From MWEH01 sp964392385 (GTDB taxonomy: Bacteria; Bacillota; Clostridia; Christensenellales; DTU072), in contig CAYMPR010000007.1 in NCBI GenBank assembly GCA_964392385.1, forward strand, positions 1 through 48,581: a DNA stretch of 48,581 nucleotides. The letters run 5' to 3'. Both the position numbers and the translations under genes were made by a program. Position 1 is the first letter of the stretch. Each line of letters begins with the position of its first letter. A model generated the notes under the pieces. The model saw nothing but the letters and a program-made list of their open reading frames with translations, had not been told where the DNA came from and ran no database searches. Of the stretch, positions 18,037 to 26,478 are shown one piece after another.

Positions 18037-18066
18037 AAAAACAACTGCATATCGCAGTTGTTTTTT
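18037..18066. terminator. Bidirectional terminator between leuB and atpC
   Basis: AAAACAACTGC (18038-18048) pairs with GCAGTTGTTTT (18054-18064) around a five-base loop. It has a T-run on the plus strand to 18066 and an A-rich flank that gives a T-run on the minus strand. It sits between two convergent operons and can end both. Confidence 0.92.
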
Positions 18067-18084
18067 GTAGTAAGAATAATTATT

Positions 18085-18489
18085 TTATATGTTTTGAGGG
18101 GTATCTTTACGTACAATATTACGAATTAAACTTAATGAACCTAAACGGTGCTGAACATAACTTGCTGATCTTCTTTGCAGCTCAGCGTCAATTCGGTCTG
18201 CTTTTTTCTTGAGAGCTAAAGATAAATTTTCTGACCACTCCAAAAAATCACTGGTAAGAGTAACGGTATCCTTCTCAATATTTAAAACGCCATCGTTTGA
18301 AACGAACGATTTTACAGCGCCATCTGATAAAATAATTCTACATTCACCAGGGTTAATATATGCAAGAGCTGGAATATGTCCCGCTAGAACTTCCATTCCA
18401 CCATCGGAGAGCATTATTTTAAGGCTAGTAATTTCTCCCTCAAAAAGAACTTTTTCTGGTGTGATAAGATTTATTTTATAAGAATTCAT
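18085..18489 (-). CDS. atpC: ATP synthase F1 epsilon subunit
   Basis: This is a 134-residue epsilon subunit, part of the central stalk and an inhibitor of ATP hydrolysis. The N-terminal beta-sandwich contains TPEKVLFEGEITSL and LSDGGMEVLAGHIPALAYI, typical of the family. The C-terminal two-helix domain is present (residues about 88-134), so the regulatory arm is not lost. It is the last gene of the operon, 45 bases after atpD, with AAGGGATAA as ribosome site. Confidence 0.95.
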   Translation of the reverse strand: MNSYKINLITPEKVLFEGEITSLKIMLSDGGMEVLAGHIPALAYINPGECRIILSDGAVKSFVSNDGVLNIEKDTVTLTSDFLEWSENLSLALKKKADRIDAELQRRSASYVQHRLGSLSLIRNIVRKDTPQNI

Positions 18490-18534
18490 TTAGATTATCC
18501 CTTAATAAAAACTGAATTAAAGATTAATTGAGGA

Positions 18535-19923
18535 TCATTCGGTGTATCCCTCTATGTCTGTTAAATCACCTATTAAATAGAACTTGTTTTCAGGAATATT
18601 ATCAGTTTTGCCATCAAGAATAGCCCTGCAACTCTTAACTGTATTTTTAACTGGGACATATTTTCCTTCCATTCCCGTATATACGCTCGCTACATGGAAG
18701 GGCTGTGAGAAAAAGCGCTGGAGTTTTCTTGCTCTATATACTGTTAGCTTATCTTCAGCATTAAGTTCATCCATTCCTAGTATCGCTATGATGTCTTGCA
18801 GCTCGTTATATCTTTGTAAGGTTTCTAGTACTCTTTTTGCTGTTTCATAGTGTTCTTCCCCAACAATTCCTGGCTCAAGAATTCTACTATTTGATGCGAG
18901 AGGGTCAATTGCTGGGTATATGCCTTGTTCAACAATTTTTCTAGATAGAACCGTTATTGCATCCAAGTGGCCAAATAGAGTAGCTGGTGCTGGGTCGGTT
19001 AAATCATCGGCAGGAACATAAACAGCTTGAATAGAGGTAATTGAACCTTTTGTGGTATTGCAAATTCTTTCTTGAAGAGCTCCAAGCTCTATGCTAAGTG
19101 TTGGTTGATATCCAACAGCAGAAGGCATTCTTCCAAGAAGTGCTGATATTTCGCTGCCAGCTTGAATAAAACGGAAGATGTTATCAATAAAGAGAAGAAC
19201 ATCTTGTTTTTGTACATCTCTAAAATATTCAGCCATAGTTAATCCTGTAAAAGCTGCCCTCATTCTAGCACCAGGTGACTCATTCATTTGTCCAAAGACT
19301 AAAGATGTGTTAGATAAAGTACCAGCATCTGTCATATCTTGTATCATTTCATAACCTTCACGGCTTCTTTCACCAACTCCAGTGAAAATAGATCTTCCAC
19401 CATGGTGATTTGAAATGTTATGGATTAACTCAAGTATAAGTACGGTTTTACCAACTCCCGCTCCTCCGAAGAGACCGATTTTACCACCTTTTGCATATGG
19501 AGTTAATAGGTCAATAACTTTTATTCCTGTTTCGAATATTTGGGTGTTTGGATTTTGTTCTGTAAGAGGAGGAGGAAGTCTATATATCGAACGTTTAGCG
19601 CCTTTAACTTTACCTTTATTGTCAATTGGCTCCCCAACAGCATTGAATACTCTACCTAAAGTGCCATTTCCTACTGGGACTCGAATTGTATCTCCTGTAG
19701 TATATACCTTCATACCTCTACTTAGGCCCTCAGTTGGTTCAAGTGATATACACCTAACCGTGTAATCATCGATGTGATTCATTACTTCAATTTTTACATC
19801 TTTCTCGTTAGCTTGTACCAGCAAAAGTTCATTTTGAGAAGGCAAGTGGGTAGGAAAATGCACATCCACTACTGAACTAATAATTTGAACAATCCGACCT
19901 TCTAAAGCTTTTTTCGTTATCAT
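18535..19923 (-). CDS. atpD: ATP synthase F1 beta subunit
   Basis: This is the catalytic subunit of the F1 head, 462 residues. The Walker A motif GGAGVGKT is at residues 153-160, the catalytic Glu and following Arg are E185-R186 in GVGERSREG, and Walker B is in VLLFIDNIFRF. The family's GERTREGND is GERSREGYE here, and NEPPGARMR is NESPGARMR; both are mild changes outside the key residues. The order and strand place it in a standard atp operon between atpG and atpC. Confidence 0.97.
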   Translation of the reverse strand: MITKKALEGRIVQIISSVVDVHFPTHLPSQNELLLVQANEKDVKIEVMNHIDDYTVRCISLEPTEGLSRGMKVYTTGDTIRVPVGNGTLGRVFNAVGEPIDNKGKVKGAKRSIYRLPPPLTEQNPNTQIFETGIKVIDLLTPYAKGGKIGLFGGAGVGKTVLILELIHNISNHHGGRSIFTGVGERSREGYEMIQDMTDAGTLSNTSLVFGQMNESPGARMRAAFTGLTMAEYFRDVQKQDVLLFIDNIFRFIQAGSEISALLGRMPSAVGYQPTLSIELGALQERICNTTKGSITSIQAVYVPADDLTDPAPATLFGHLDAITVLSRKIVEQGIYPAIDPLASNSRILEPGIVGEEHYETAKRVLETLQRYNELQDIIAILGMDELNAEDKLTVYRARKLQRFFSQPFHVASVYTGMEGKYVPVKNTVKSCRAILDGKTDNIPENKFYLIGDLTDIEGYTE

Positions 19924-19991
19924 AATTCTCTCGATTTTTTATATATTTTATTAACACTAATGATTATTGATTGTATTGATTTGTGATCTTT

Positions 19992-20828
19992 TTATAGTTT
20001 TCTCCCCATATGAGATATTGTCGCATCAAGTAGGGCATTAGTGATGCTTTCTTGTCTTTCGAGGTTGTATTTCTTTTGCAGCTCCTCGATAATGTTTTCT
20101 GCATTTGTTGTGGCTTCTTGCATACTCATCATTCTTTTATAGTTTTCGGCAAGAGATGCAGAAGATATAGCTTGATAAATTCTTGCCCAAACATATTGAC
20201 GTAATATTTTTTCAAATGAATCATTGCATGATAGGATTGGTTTTTCAGAGTCTTGCGGAAGGATATCTAGTGGTAAAATCTGTTTTATTACAATTTTTTG
20301 CGAAGAGAGCTTATCCGCCAAAGTATATATTACATATGCTTTGTCCATTTTCCCGTTTTCAAAGTCATCACATAGGTCATCCCCAATGGCTCTTGCATCT
20401 TCAGGCATCGGATCTGGGAAAATATGCACATAGGAGTTGTTTACATCAATTCCCTCTTTTTTATCATAATAGTCCTTTATTGTGTTTCCTACCGCAAAAA
20501 GTACTGTAATAGTTTTCCCCTTCATAGAAGAGTCAGAGGCATTAATTATTAGCTGATTATAATCTCCACAAAGTCCTTTATCTCCGCCAATAACTACGTA
20601 TGCAACCCGATTACCTTGGGTATGTTTAAATAAAGGATGAGTTATTGCTTCAGCTGAAGACATGAGATACCTTGCAGCAATTCTTGAATTATCTAAGAAT
20701 CTATTGCTATTATCAAAGTTTTCGCGAGCTCTGCGCATTTTTGCAGCCGAAATAAGGTGAACAGCATTGGTTATTTTTGCTGTTTCCTTTACGCTATTTA
20801 TTCTTCTTTTCAAATCTTTTGTATTCAT
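19992..20828 (-). CDS. atpG: ATP synthase F1 gamma subunit
   Basis: The 278-residue gamma subunit forms the rotating shaft. The N-terminal helix begins MNTKDLKRRINSVKETAKIT and the C-terminal helix ends with ESITNALLDATISHMGRKL, both close to the family consensus; the central Rossmann-like part has GDKGLCGDYNQLI. There is no sign of truncation. It lies between atpA (72 bases) and atpD (68 bases). Confidence 0.95.
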   Translation of the reverse strand: MNTKDLKRRINSVKETAKITNAVHLISAAKMRRARENFDNSNRFLDNSRIAARYLMSSAEAITHPLFKHTQGNRVAYVVIGGDKGLCGDYNQLIINASDSSMKGKTITVLFAVGNTIKDYYDKKEGIDVNNSYVHIFPDPMPEDARAIGDDLCDDFENGKMDKAYVIYTLADKLSSQKIVIKQILPLDILPQDSEKPILSCNDSFEKILRQYVWARIYQAISSASLAENYKRMMSMQEATTNAENIIEELQKKYNLERQESITNALLDATISHMGRKL

Positions 20829-20900
20829 AATTTAAGTTAGTTTTTTATAAGAGATAATATTGGCAATATGTTATTTAACCGCAGTATTTAGCAAGCAATT

Positions 20901-22418
20901 TTAGAGTTTAAGAGAACTAACATACTTTTCAAATGCTGATATGATAATGTTTGCATCCTCGTCGGTTAGTTCCTTATAATTAGTGATTTTGTCATATGTT
21001 TTTGAATTAGTGTTATTCTTGAAAGATTGAATAAAGCTGGAAATAATATTTTTTTCATACTTTGGAGAAATTTCGTCAAGAAGAGTTTTTTGCAAAATTA
21101 AAAACTCAATAACCATATTTGCCATTGGAACGGGTGAGAATTGAACTTGCTTGAATGCCTCAGTTAAAACGGCACCATGCTTTAATACCTGTTTTGTAGC
21201 TGCATCAAGATCCGCATCGAAACGAGCAAAAACCAACATTTCTCTATATTGAGCAAGATTTAATCTTATTTTGCCACTAACTTTTCTCATCGCCTTAGTT
21301 TGAGCAACTCCTCCAACCCTAGATACTGATAGACCTACATTAATTGCTGGTCTAAGTCCTGAGTTAAATAAGTCACTTTCAAGATATATTTGGCCATCTG
21401 TTATAGAAATAACATTCGTAGGAATATATGAGGATATATCACCATCAAGAGTTTCGACAATAGGAAGGGCAGTTAATGAGCCTCCGCCAAGCTTAGTTGA
21501 TAATTTAGCACTTCTTTCTAGTAAACGAGAGTGAACATAAAAAATATCTCCAGGATATGCCTCTCTTCCAGATGGGCGTTTTAATAAAAGAGAAATAGTA
21601 CGATATGCTACCGCATGTTTACTTAAGTCATCATATACAATTAGCACATCTTTTCCTTGATACATAAATTCTTCAGCAATTGCAGTTCCTGTGTATGGAG
21701 TAAGATATTGAATTGGGGCTGGTTGACCAGCAGTAGAACACACAATAACTGTATGATCCATAGCGCCATGTTCAGTTAAATCTTTTAAAACTCTTGCAAC
21801 AGAAGAAGTTTTTTGTCCAATAGCAACATAAACACAAATAACGTTTTTGCCTTTTTGATTGACTATAGTATCAAGCGCAAGAGCAGTTTTTCCAGTTTGT
21901 CTGTCTCCAATGATTAATTCTCTTTGTCCTTTGCCAATTGGAATCATAACATCTATTGCTTTTATCCCAGTATACAAAGGTTCATCTACTTTTGCTCTAT
22001 CAAAAATTGCAGGGGCACTAGACTCGATATCTCTATGATGAATTGCCCTAAAGCTCCCTTTACCATCGATAGGATTTCCAAGAGGATCAACAACTCTCCC
22101 TAAAATACTAGGTCCAACGGGGACTCTAACTATTTCTCCTGTTGTATAAACTATATCTCCTGGTGATACTTCGTTTGTTGTTGAAAGCAAAATAGCGCCA
22201 GTTACACTGACTTCAAGATTTAACGCGATTGCATAATTTTCGTTAGAAATAAGGAGAAGCTCTCCGTTTTTTACATCGTTTAAACCCTCGATCATCACTA
22301 CGCCATCATACGAAGAAATAACTCTTCCGGCAGGGCGAACACTAGTCTCGTTTTTATACGACTTAATTTCCTCTAATAATTTTTCTATTATTTTTGAAGG
22401 CTCGTTATCTAGAATCAT
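20901..22418 (-). CDS. atpA: ATP synthase F1 alpha subunit
   Basis: The 505-residue alpha subunit forms the non-catalytic sites of F1. The P-loop GDRQTGKT is at 171-178 and the arginine finger is in the SVSRVGG motif. The N-terminal helix that normally docks on the delta subunit's N-terminal domain is still present (EPSKIIEKLLEEIKSYKNE, residues 6-24), which matters because that delta domain is absent here. AAGGATTT precedes the ATG. Confidence 0.97.
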   Translation of the reverse strand: MILDNEPSKIIEKLLEEIKSYKNETSVRPAGRVISSYDGVVMIEGLNDVKNGELLLISNENYAIALNLEVSVTGAILLSTTNEVSPGDIVYTTGEIVRVPVGPSILGRVVDPLGNPIDGKGSFRAIHHRDIESSAPAIFDRAKVDEPLYTGIKAIDVMIPIGKGQRELIIGDRQTGKTALALDTIVNQKGKNVICVYVAIGQKTSSVARVLKDLTEHGAMDHTVIVCSTAGQPAPIQYLTPYTGTAIAEEFMYQGKDVLIVYDDLSKHAVAYRTISLLLKRPSGREAYPGDIFYVHSRLLERSAKLSTKLGGGSLTALPIVETLDGDISSYIPTNVISITDGQIYLESDLFNSGLRPAINVGLSVSRVGGVAQTKAMRKVSGKIRLNLAQYREMLVFARFDADLDAATKQVLKHGAVLTEAFKQVQFSPVPMANMVIEFLILQKTLLDEISPKYEKNIISSFIQSFKNNTNSKTYDKITNYKELTDEDANIIISAFEKYVSSLKL

Positions 22419-22471
22419 TTTAAATCCTTATTTTTTTAGATACTTGTATGTTTATTTTAGTATGAAGAGAA

Positions 22472-22711
22472 TTATTTATTTTCGTTTAGCTTATTGATGA
22501 ATTGATCTTTAATCTTCTCAAGAGAAGCTTTAATTGAGCCATCATATGCTGTTTTTCCATCGAAAATTATTATTCCACCAACTATTGCTTCGTCAACGTG
22601 ATAGATAGTTACTATTTCGCCATATTTTTCAATAAGGCGTTTTTCAATTTCCACTCTTTTAGAAGTAGAAAGTTCAGAACTTGTAGTTATAGTTATTTTT
22701 GTTACTGCCAT
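22472..22711 (-). CDS. atpH: ATP synthase delta subunit, C-terminal domain only (79 aa)
   Basis: Delta (OSCP) normally has about 175-180 residues: an N-terminal helical domain that grips F1 alpha and a C-terminal domain that grips subunit b. This protein has only 79 residues and aligns with the C-terminal domain: the segment VDEAIVGGIIIFDGKTAYDG followed by SIKASLEKIK matches the conserved delta C-terminus (usually DPSLIGGIVV...DGSVRGRL). It sits in the normal atpH position between atpF and atpA and has its own AAGGGA ribosome site. An in-frame TAG at 22736-22738 and the atpF stop 68 bases upstream leave no room for the missing domain, so this is not a local frameshift. How F1 is held to the stator is unclear. 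Confidence 0.85.
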   Translation of the reverse strand: MAVTKITITTSSELSTSKRVEIEKRLIEKYGEIVTIYHVDEAIVGGIIIFDGKTAYDGSIKASLEKIKDQFINKLNENK

Positions 22712-22779
22712 TTTTATTCCCTTAAAGGTCTTAAACTATAATGATATATTAGTAATGAAAGATTGATTGAAGGTTAAAT

Positions 22780-23295
22780 TTATTCGTTTTTAGTCCAATC
22801 GTTGATGCATTTTTCGATTATTTCTTCGTTTTCTTTAGCGGATATTTCTCTTTCAAGTATTGCGCTTGCAATACTTACTGCAACTTCAGCCACCTTATTT
22901 TCGATGTCTTTAATTGTTTCTTTGCGAATAGACGCGGCTTCTTCTTCAGCATTAACAATGATTTCTTCGGCTTTTTGATTAGCAACAGAAATTGCATTTT
23001 CCTTAATCATATGGCTGTTTCTTTCTGCGTCGGCTCTTTGCATCATTATTTCTGTATCAGCTTTTTCTAATCTTTGTAAATATTCTTTATGCAAAAACTC
23101 AGCATCAGCCTTGGCTTTTTCATTACTATCGTATTGATCTTTAATTTCCTTTTGTCTTTTATCCATGAATTTTTTCACGGGCTTATATACTAAAACCGTA
23201 ACTCCTGTCAGTAGAATCAGGAAATTCATAAGATGCAATAGAATTTTTATTCCATCAAGACCTAGTGGAAGGCTACTCGATATAAAATTAATCAT
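22780..23295 (-). CDS. atpF: ATP synthase F0 b subunit
   Basis: The 171-residue b subunit is the peripheral stalk. One N-terminal membrane helix (about residues 15-38) precedes YKPVKKFMDKRQKEI, a family landmark, and then a long charged coiled coil (about 45-150). The length is ordinary, and no delta-like domain is fused at the C-terminus, so b does not replace the missing part of atpH. It is encoded as a single b gene, which implies a homodimer. Confidence 0.94.
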   Translation of the reverse strand: MINFISSSLPLGLDGIKILLHLMNFLILLTGVTVLVYKPVKKFMDKRQKEIKDQYDSNEKAKADAEFLHKEYLQRLEKADTEIMMQRADAERNSHMIKENAISVANQKAEEIIVNAEEEAASIRKETIKDIENKVAEVAVSIASAILEREISAKENEEIIEKCINDWTKNE

Positions 23296-23304
23296 TAATT
23301 ACCT

Positions 23305-23565
23305 CTATAGTACGTTAATTACCAATAATACTGCGATTAGAAGAACATAAATGATAACTGTTTCAATAAAAATCAGGCCCAATATTAAGCTCGATTTGAT
23401 CTTTGAATCAGCTTCTGGTTGTCTTGCAATTCCTTCTAATGCTTTGCTAATAACTAGTGCCATTCCAAGGGCACATGCGATACCAACTATTGCAACAGAT
23501 AATCCTGCAGCAAGAGCATACATCGCTTTTAGTTCGATAGCTGCTACCATAAAAACTCCGTTCAT
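23305..23565 (-). CDS. atpE: ATP synthase F0 c subunit
   Basis: The 86-residue proteolipid forms the ion-driven ring. Two membrane helices flank the polar loop ARQPE (47-51). The ion-binding carboxylate is E68 in LGLIFIETVIIY. Helix 2 has Thr after the Glu and Tyr at 73, resembling Na+ rings, but the helix 1 position that carries Gln in Na+ rings aligns with Met35, so ion specificity is open. The frame extends upstream to 23694, but the true start is 23565 with GGAGGT at 23571-23576; the extension would overlap atpB. Confidence 0.95.
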   Translation of the reverse strand: MNGVFMVAAIELKAMYALAAGLSVAIVGIACALGMALVISKALEGIARQPEADSKIKSSLILGLIFIETVIIYVLLIAVLLVINVL

Positions 23566-23596
23566 AAAAAACCTCCAATATCTAATAGATATAACT

Positions 23597-24373
23597 TTAT
23601 TTAATACTTTGTATTTCAGTGTTTGCCTGAGTAATTTTAAGCTTTTGTACTTTTTGAGATGGATTTTTCTTTTGTTTTTTAGGTTTCTCCTCATGAATTT
23701 CCGATGCAGTTCCGTAAAACATAGATGTTAGTAGTGATAATACATATGTTTGGACAACTGCGTGAAATACTGTAAAGATGACGGCAACAAAAACTGGTAA
23801 GACAAAAGAAAGTGCAAGGAAATGATAAACTAAATCAGTAACTATTAAGCCACTAAGCATACTACCAAATAAACGAAAAGCCATGGAAATAGGCAGAGAA
23901 AAATCTTTAAGTGCATGTAGGGCACCTTTAGGCCCATTTGCTTTTACTCCGCCAGCTAAAATAGTCCCAAAGGAGCAAAGGGCAATTGCTAAACATGCAT
24001 TGATATCGACAAGTACTGCACGAAGCCCAAGTAGTTCAATCATTGTCCCTATGAAAACATAAATTGCCGCACTGAAAATATATGCACCAAGAAATCTATT
24101 ATTGTGAGGGCTATTACTTCCCGCAAGTCCAGCAAAAAACCCAACAGCTTTCTCAAGAACAATCTGGCCCTTACCAGGAATTTTTTTCATTCTCGGGATA
24201 AAAAATATTCTAAGAATTAATGACACCAAAAGAACGAGTGCCGTTACAAAAAGAGCACTATAAAAGCTGGGATTAACTTGTAGTCCTAGAAAACTAACAT
24301 CATCGGGAAGAACTACTTTTTTCATCAACTCCCCGAGGGAAGCCTCAGATTCGGTAGCGAGTAAAAAAGGCAT
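23597..24373 (-). CDS. atpB: ATP synthase F0 a subunit
   Basis: The 258-residue a subunit carries the ion half-channels. The essential Arg is in MAFRLFGSMLSG and the conserved Gln in HAVVQTYVLSLL near the last helix. After that helix comes an unusual tail of about 35 residues rich in Lys and Gln (KPKKQKKNPSQK), which would lie on the cytoplasmic side near the membrane. The start chosen is ATG 24373 with GGAGGTAAT upstream; an ATG at 24394 in frame has none. It is first in the operon, and no atpI precedes it. Confidence 0.95.
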   Translation of the reverse strand: MPFLLATESEASLGELMKKVVLPDDVSFLGLQVNPSFYSALFVTALVLLVSLILRIFFIPRMKKIPGKGQIVLEKAVGFFAGLAGSNSPHNNRFLGAYIFSAAIYVFIGTMIELLGLRAVLVDINACLAIALCSFGTILAGGVKANGPKGALHALKDFSLPISMAFRLFGSMLSGLIVTDLVYHFLALSFVLPVFVAVIFTVFHAVVQTYVLSLLTSMFYGTASEIHEEKPKKQKKNPSQKVQKLKITQANTEIQSIK

Positions 24374-24432
24374 AATTACCTCCTGCCATTTCATTTAACT
24401 CTGGCGAGCGAGCCAATTAAAATCTCTAGTTC

Positions 24433-24461
24433 AAGATATCACCTCCCTTAGGGAATGTCAA
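24433..24461 (-). promoter_or_regulatory. Promoter of the atp operon
   Basis: On the minus strand TTGACA (24456-24461) is followed by a 17-base spacer and TATCTT (24433-24438). It lies about 60 bases upstream of the atpB start, giving a 5' leader of about 50 bases. The consensus -35 and ideal spacing make it a good candidate. Confidence 0.75.
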
Positions 24462-24668
24462 GGGAAAGCACACCGTTTGTTGAGCTAAACTGCTTTAAAA
24501 TCGCCCAAGGATAAAAAGGAGGAAATACATCCTAATTAGTTAGTATGTCCCGCCAAATAATTTGATTTAAAATTCAAATTGAAATAGAATAAATCGGTAT
24601 TATTTTGCTATCAATTAAAAATATTTAGATGTACAATTTCTCGTGAAAATATTATTATAGGTGATTAT
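24462..24668. other. Divergent intergenic region, atpB / SulP
   Basis: No gene is seen. It contains a 7-bp inverted repeat, AATTTGA (24559-24565) with TCAAATT (24574-24580), which lies about 90 bases upstream of the SulP start and could be an operator. No clear promoter for the SulP gene was found. Confidence 0.3.
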
Positions 24669-26222
24669 ATGAAACCCGATTTTTTTGCTTTTTTACCCAG
24701 TTATAAAAAACAATTCGTTTTAAGTGATTTAATGTCAGGACTTTTAGTGGCAATAATTGCTCTTCCACTATCTATTGCGCTTGGAATCCAGAGTGTCCCC
24801 GAGAGCGTTTCCGGAAACGGAATACAAATGGGGCTCATTACTGCTATAGTTGCTGGCTTTATGATTTCTTTTTTAGGAGGAAGCAGGTTCCAAATTGGAG
24901 GGCCTACTGCTGCTTTTGTTGTAATACTTTATTCATATCTAGCTAATCCAGAGATTGGGCTATTAGGGTTACAGTTTGCAACTATTCTCGCAGGAGTTTG
25001 GCTTGTGGTTTTTGCTCTAGTTAAAGCGGGCAATGTAATGAAGTTTATTCCATATCCTATAGTAATCGGATTTACAACAGGAATTGGTCTAACACTGATT
25101 GTCGGACAAATTAAAGATTTGTTTGGTTTGTCGGGAAGTGGAAGCGAACTAATCGAAAAGCTTATTTCCTATGGTGAACATATAACTGAATTTAATTACA
25201 TTACTTTTCTGATCGGTGCTCTAGGGATAGCTATCATTATAGTTTTAAACAAAATAAACAAAAAAATACCCGCAGCTATAATTGCGCTTATCGTTTGCAC
25301 ATCAATCAATTTGATTATTAGTGCAACTGCAGGTGATGTGGGAGTAAAAACAATAGGAAGCAAGTATGGGGAAATAACTGCAAGCTTTTATCCTATAAGC
25401 TTTGCTGGAATTGGGAATGTTAATTTTGGAAAAATAATTATCCCATCCTTTGCTATAGCATTTTTGTGCTCAATTGAGAGCTTGCTTTCCGCTACTGTTG
25501 CCGATGGAATGGCAAAAACAAAGCACAGCCCTAATCAAGAATTGTTAGGCCAAGGTTTAGCTAATATCGGCTCTGCTCTACTTGGAGGACTTCCAGCTAC
25601 AGGAGCTATTGCTAGAACTTCTGCAAATATTGGTGCAGGAGCAAAATCATCACTATCTGGGATGCTCCACGCGGTATTTTTACTAATAATGTATTTTACC
25701 TTAATGGGAGTGCTGAAATTTATCCCATTGACAGTTTTTTCCGCAATACTAATTGTAGTTGCTATTAATATGTGTAACTTCCCTTTGTTTTTCAGAATAT
25801 TAAAATTTTCCATACGTGATGGGATCGTAGTAGTCGCAACTTGTCTATTAACACTTTTCCTAGATTTGATTTATGGTGTTCTCGGCGGTATGGTGCTTGC
25901 AGTGTTACTCGATATTCCTATGTATCGCAAAAAGCTTGAAATTAATAAAGAAATCATTTCAGAAGTAGAATCGCTAATAGTTGTAAAAGGCCATTTATAT
26001 ATTTTCAATATAGATAAGGTAACAAAGCAACTGCTTTCTACTGGACTTTCCACTAAAACTACAATAGATTTTTCAGGGATTGAATCTATAGACGCTTCTG
26101 CTGTTGAAAGAATTAATAAAACTATTAAAGCATGTAAAGATCAAGGCAATGAGGTATTAATTACTGGGGCAACAGAAAAAGTTGAAAATAGATTAAAACA
26201 ATTGCATGGCGTAGGACATTAA
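24669..26222 (+). CDS. SulP family anion transporter with STAS domain
   Basis: This 517-residue protein has about ten to twelve membrane helices followed by a cytoplasmic STAS domain (about residues 420-517). The N-terminal SDLMSGLLVAIIALPLSIALGI and QIGGPTAAFVV are SulP landmarks, and STAS is recognised in TTIDFSGIESIDASAVERIN. The family moves sulfate, bicarbonate or other anions, often with H+ or Na+. Nothing nearby indicates sulfate assimilation, so the substrate is open. It is divergent from atpB and followed by the aro promoter, and appears monocistronic. Confidence 0.92.
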   Translation: MKPDFFAFLPSYKKQFVLSDLMSGLLVAIIALPLSIALGIQSVPESVSGNGIQMGLITAIVAGFMISFLGGSRFQIGGPTAAFVVILYSYLANPEIGLLGLQFATILAGVWLVVFALVKAGNVMKFIPYPIVIGFTTGIGLTLIVGQIKDLFGLSGSGSELIEKLISYGEHITEFNYITFLIGALGIAIIIVLNKINKKIPAAIIALIVCTSINLIISATAGDVGVKTIGSKYGEITASFYPISFAGIGNVNFGKIIIPSFAIAFLCSIESLLSATVADGMAKTKHSPNQELLGQGLANIGSALLGGLPATGAIARTSANIGAGAKSSLSGMLHAVFLLIMYFTLMGVLKFIPLTVFSAILIVVAINMCNFPLFFRILKFSIRDGIVVVATCLLTLFLDLIYGVLGGMVLAVLLDIPMYRKKLEINKEIISEVESLIVVKGHLYIFNIDKVTKQLLSTGLSTKTTIDFSGIESIDASAVERINKTIKACKDQGNEVLITGATEKVENRLKQLHGVGH

Positions 26223-26288
26223 TTGGTAAACTGCTTAGCTGTTGAAATCATTAAAAAGTATTTCGATATAGACTTAAAAAAATATATA

Positions 26289-26318
26289 TTGACAATAGAT
26301 ATTGCTTAAGAATATACT
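26289..26318 (+). promoter_or_regulatory. Promoter of the aro operon
   Basis: TTGACA (26289-26294) is perfect, and TATACT (26313-26318) follows after 18 bases. Transcription would start near 26325, just upstream of the leader-peptide ribosome site. Confidence 0.82.
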
Positions 26319-26341
26319 ATTTATACATTCAGGAGAGAAGA

Positions 26342-26410
26342 ATGAATAAAATTAGAACAATTAAGACCATTAACTACTTTTACGGCTACTATTTTAGAAG
26401 CTCTTTTTAG
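26342..26410 (+). CDS. Aromatic leader peptide (attenuator peptide), 22 aa
   Basis: This 22-codon frame starts at an ATG behind AGGAGAG (26331-26337). It encodes four Tyr (12, 14, 16, 17) and three Phe (13, 18, 22), with the core YFYGYYF. It lies between a strong promoter and an intrinsic terminator directly before the DAHP synthase gene. By analogy with the pheA and pheL leaders of enterobacteria, ribosome stalling at Tyr or Phe codons should prevent termination, coupling the shikimate operon to Tyr- and Phe-tRNA charging. No Trp codon is present, so tryptophan is not sensed here. The peptide is too short for routine annotation. Confidence 0.88.
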   Translation: MNKIRTIKTINYFYGYYFRSSF

Positions 26411-26412
26411 TT

Positions 26413-26457
26413 GTGGTCGAGTTTATCTAGTTATTGTTAAAAAATGGATTTGACCAC
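26413..26457 (+). promoter_or_regulatory. aro attenuator: antiterminator hairpin
   Basis: GTGGTCGAGTTTAT (26413-26426) can pair with ATGGATTTGACCAC (26444-26457): 14 contiguous pairs, ten Watson-Crick and four G-U. The 3' strand includes the 5' arm of the terminator, so the two structures exclude each other. The 5' strand starts three bases after the leader stop codon, so a ribosome that reaches the stop would mask it and allow termination. Pairing was worked out by eye. Confidence 0.78.
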
Positions 26458-26478
26458 CGAGTAGGTGGTTATTTTTTT
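26453..26478 (+). terminator. Attenuator terminator of the aro operon
   Basis: ACCACC (26453-26458) pairs with GGTGGT (26464-26469) around GAGTA and is followed by seven T (26472-26478). It ends just before the GGAGG of aroF, so it must regulate read-through. Confidence 0.88.

Noticed and set aside
22712..22779. A frameshifted N-terminal half of atpH
   Set aside because: Only 68 bases separate atpF and atpH, far too few for about 100 residues.
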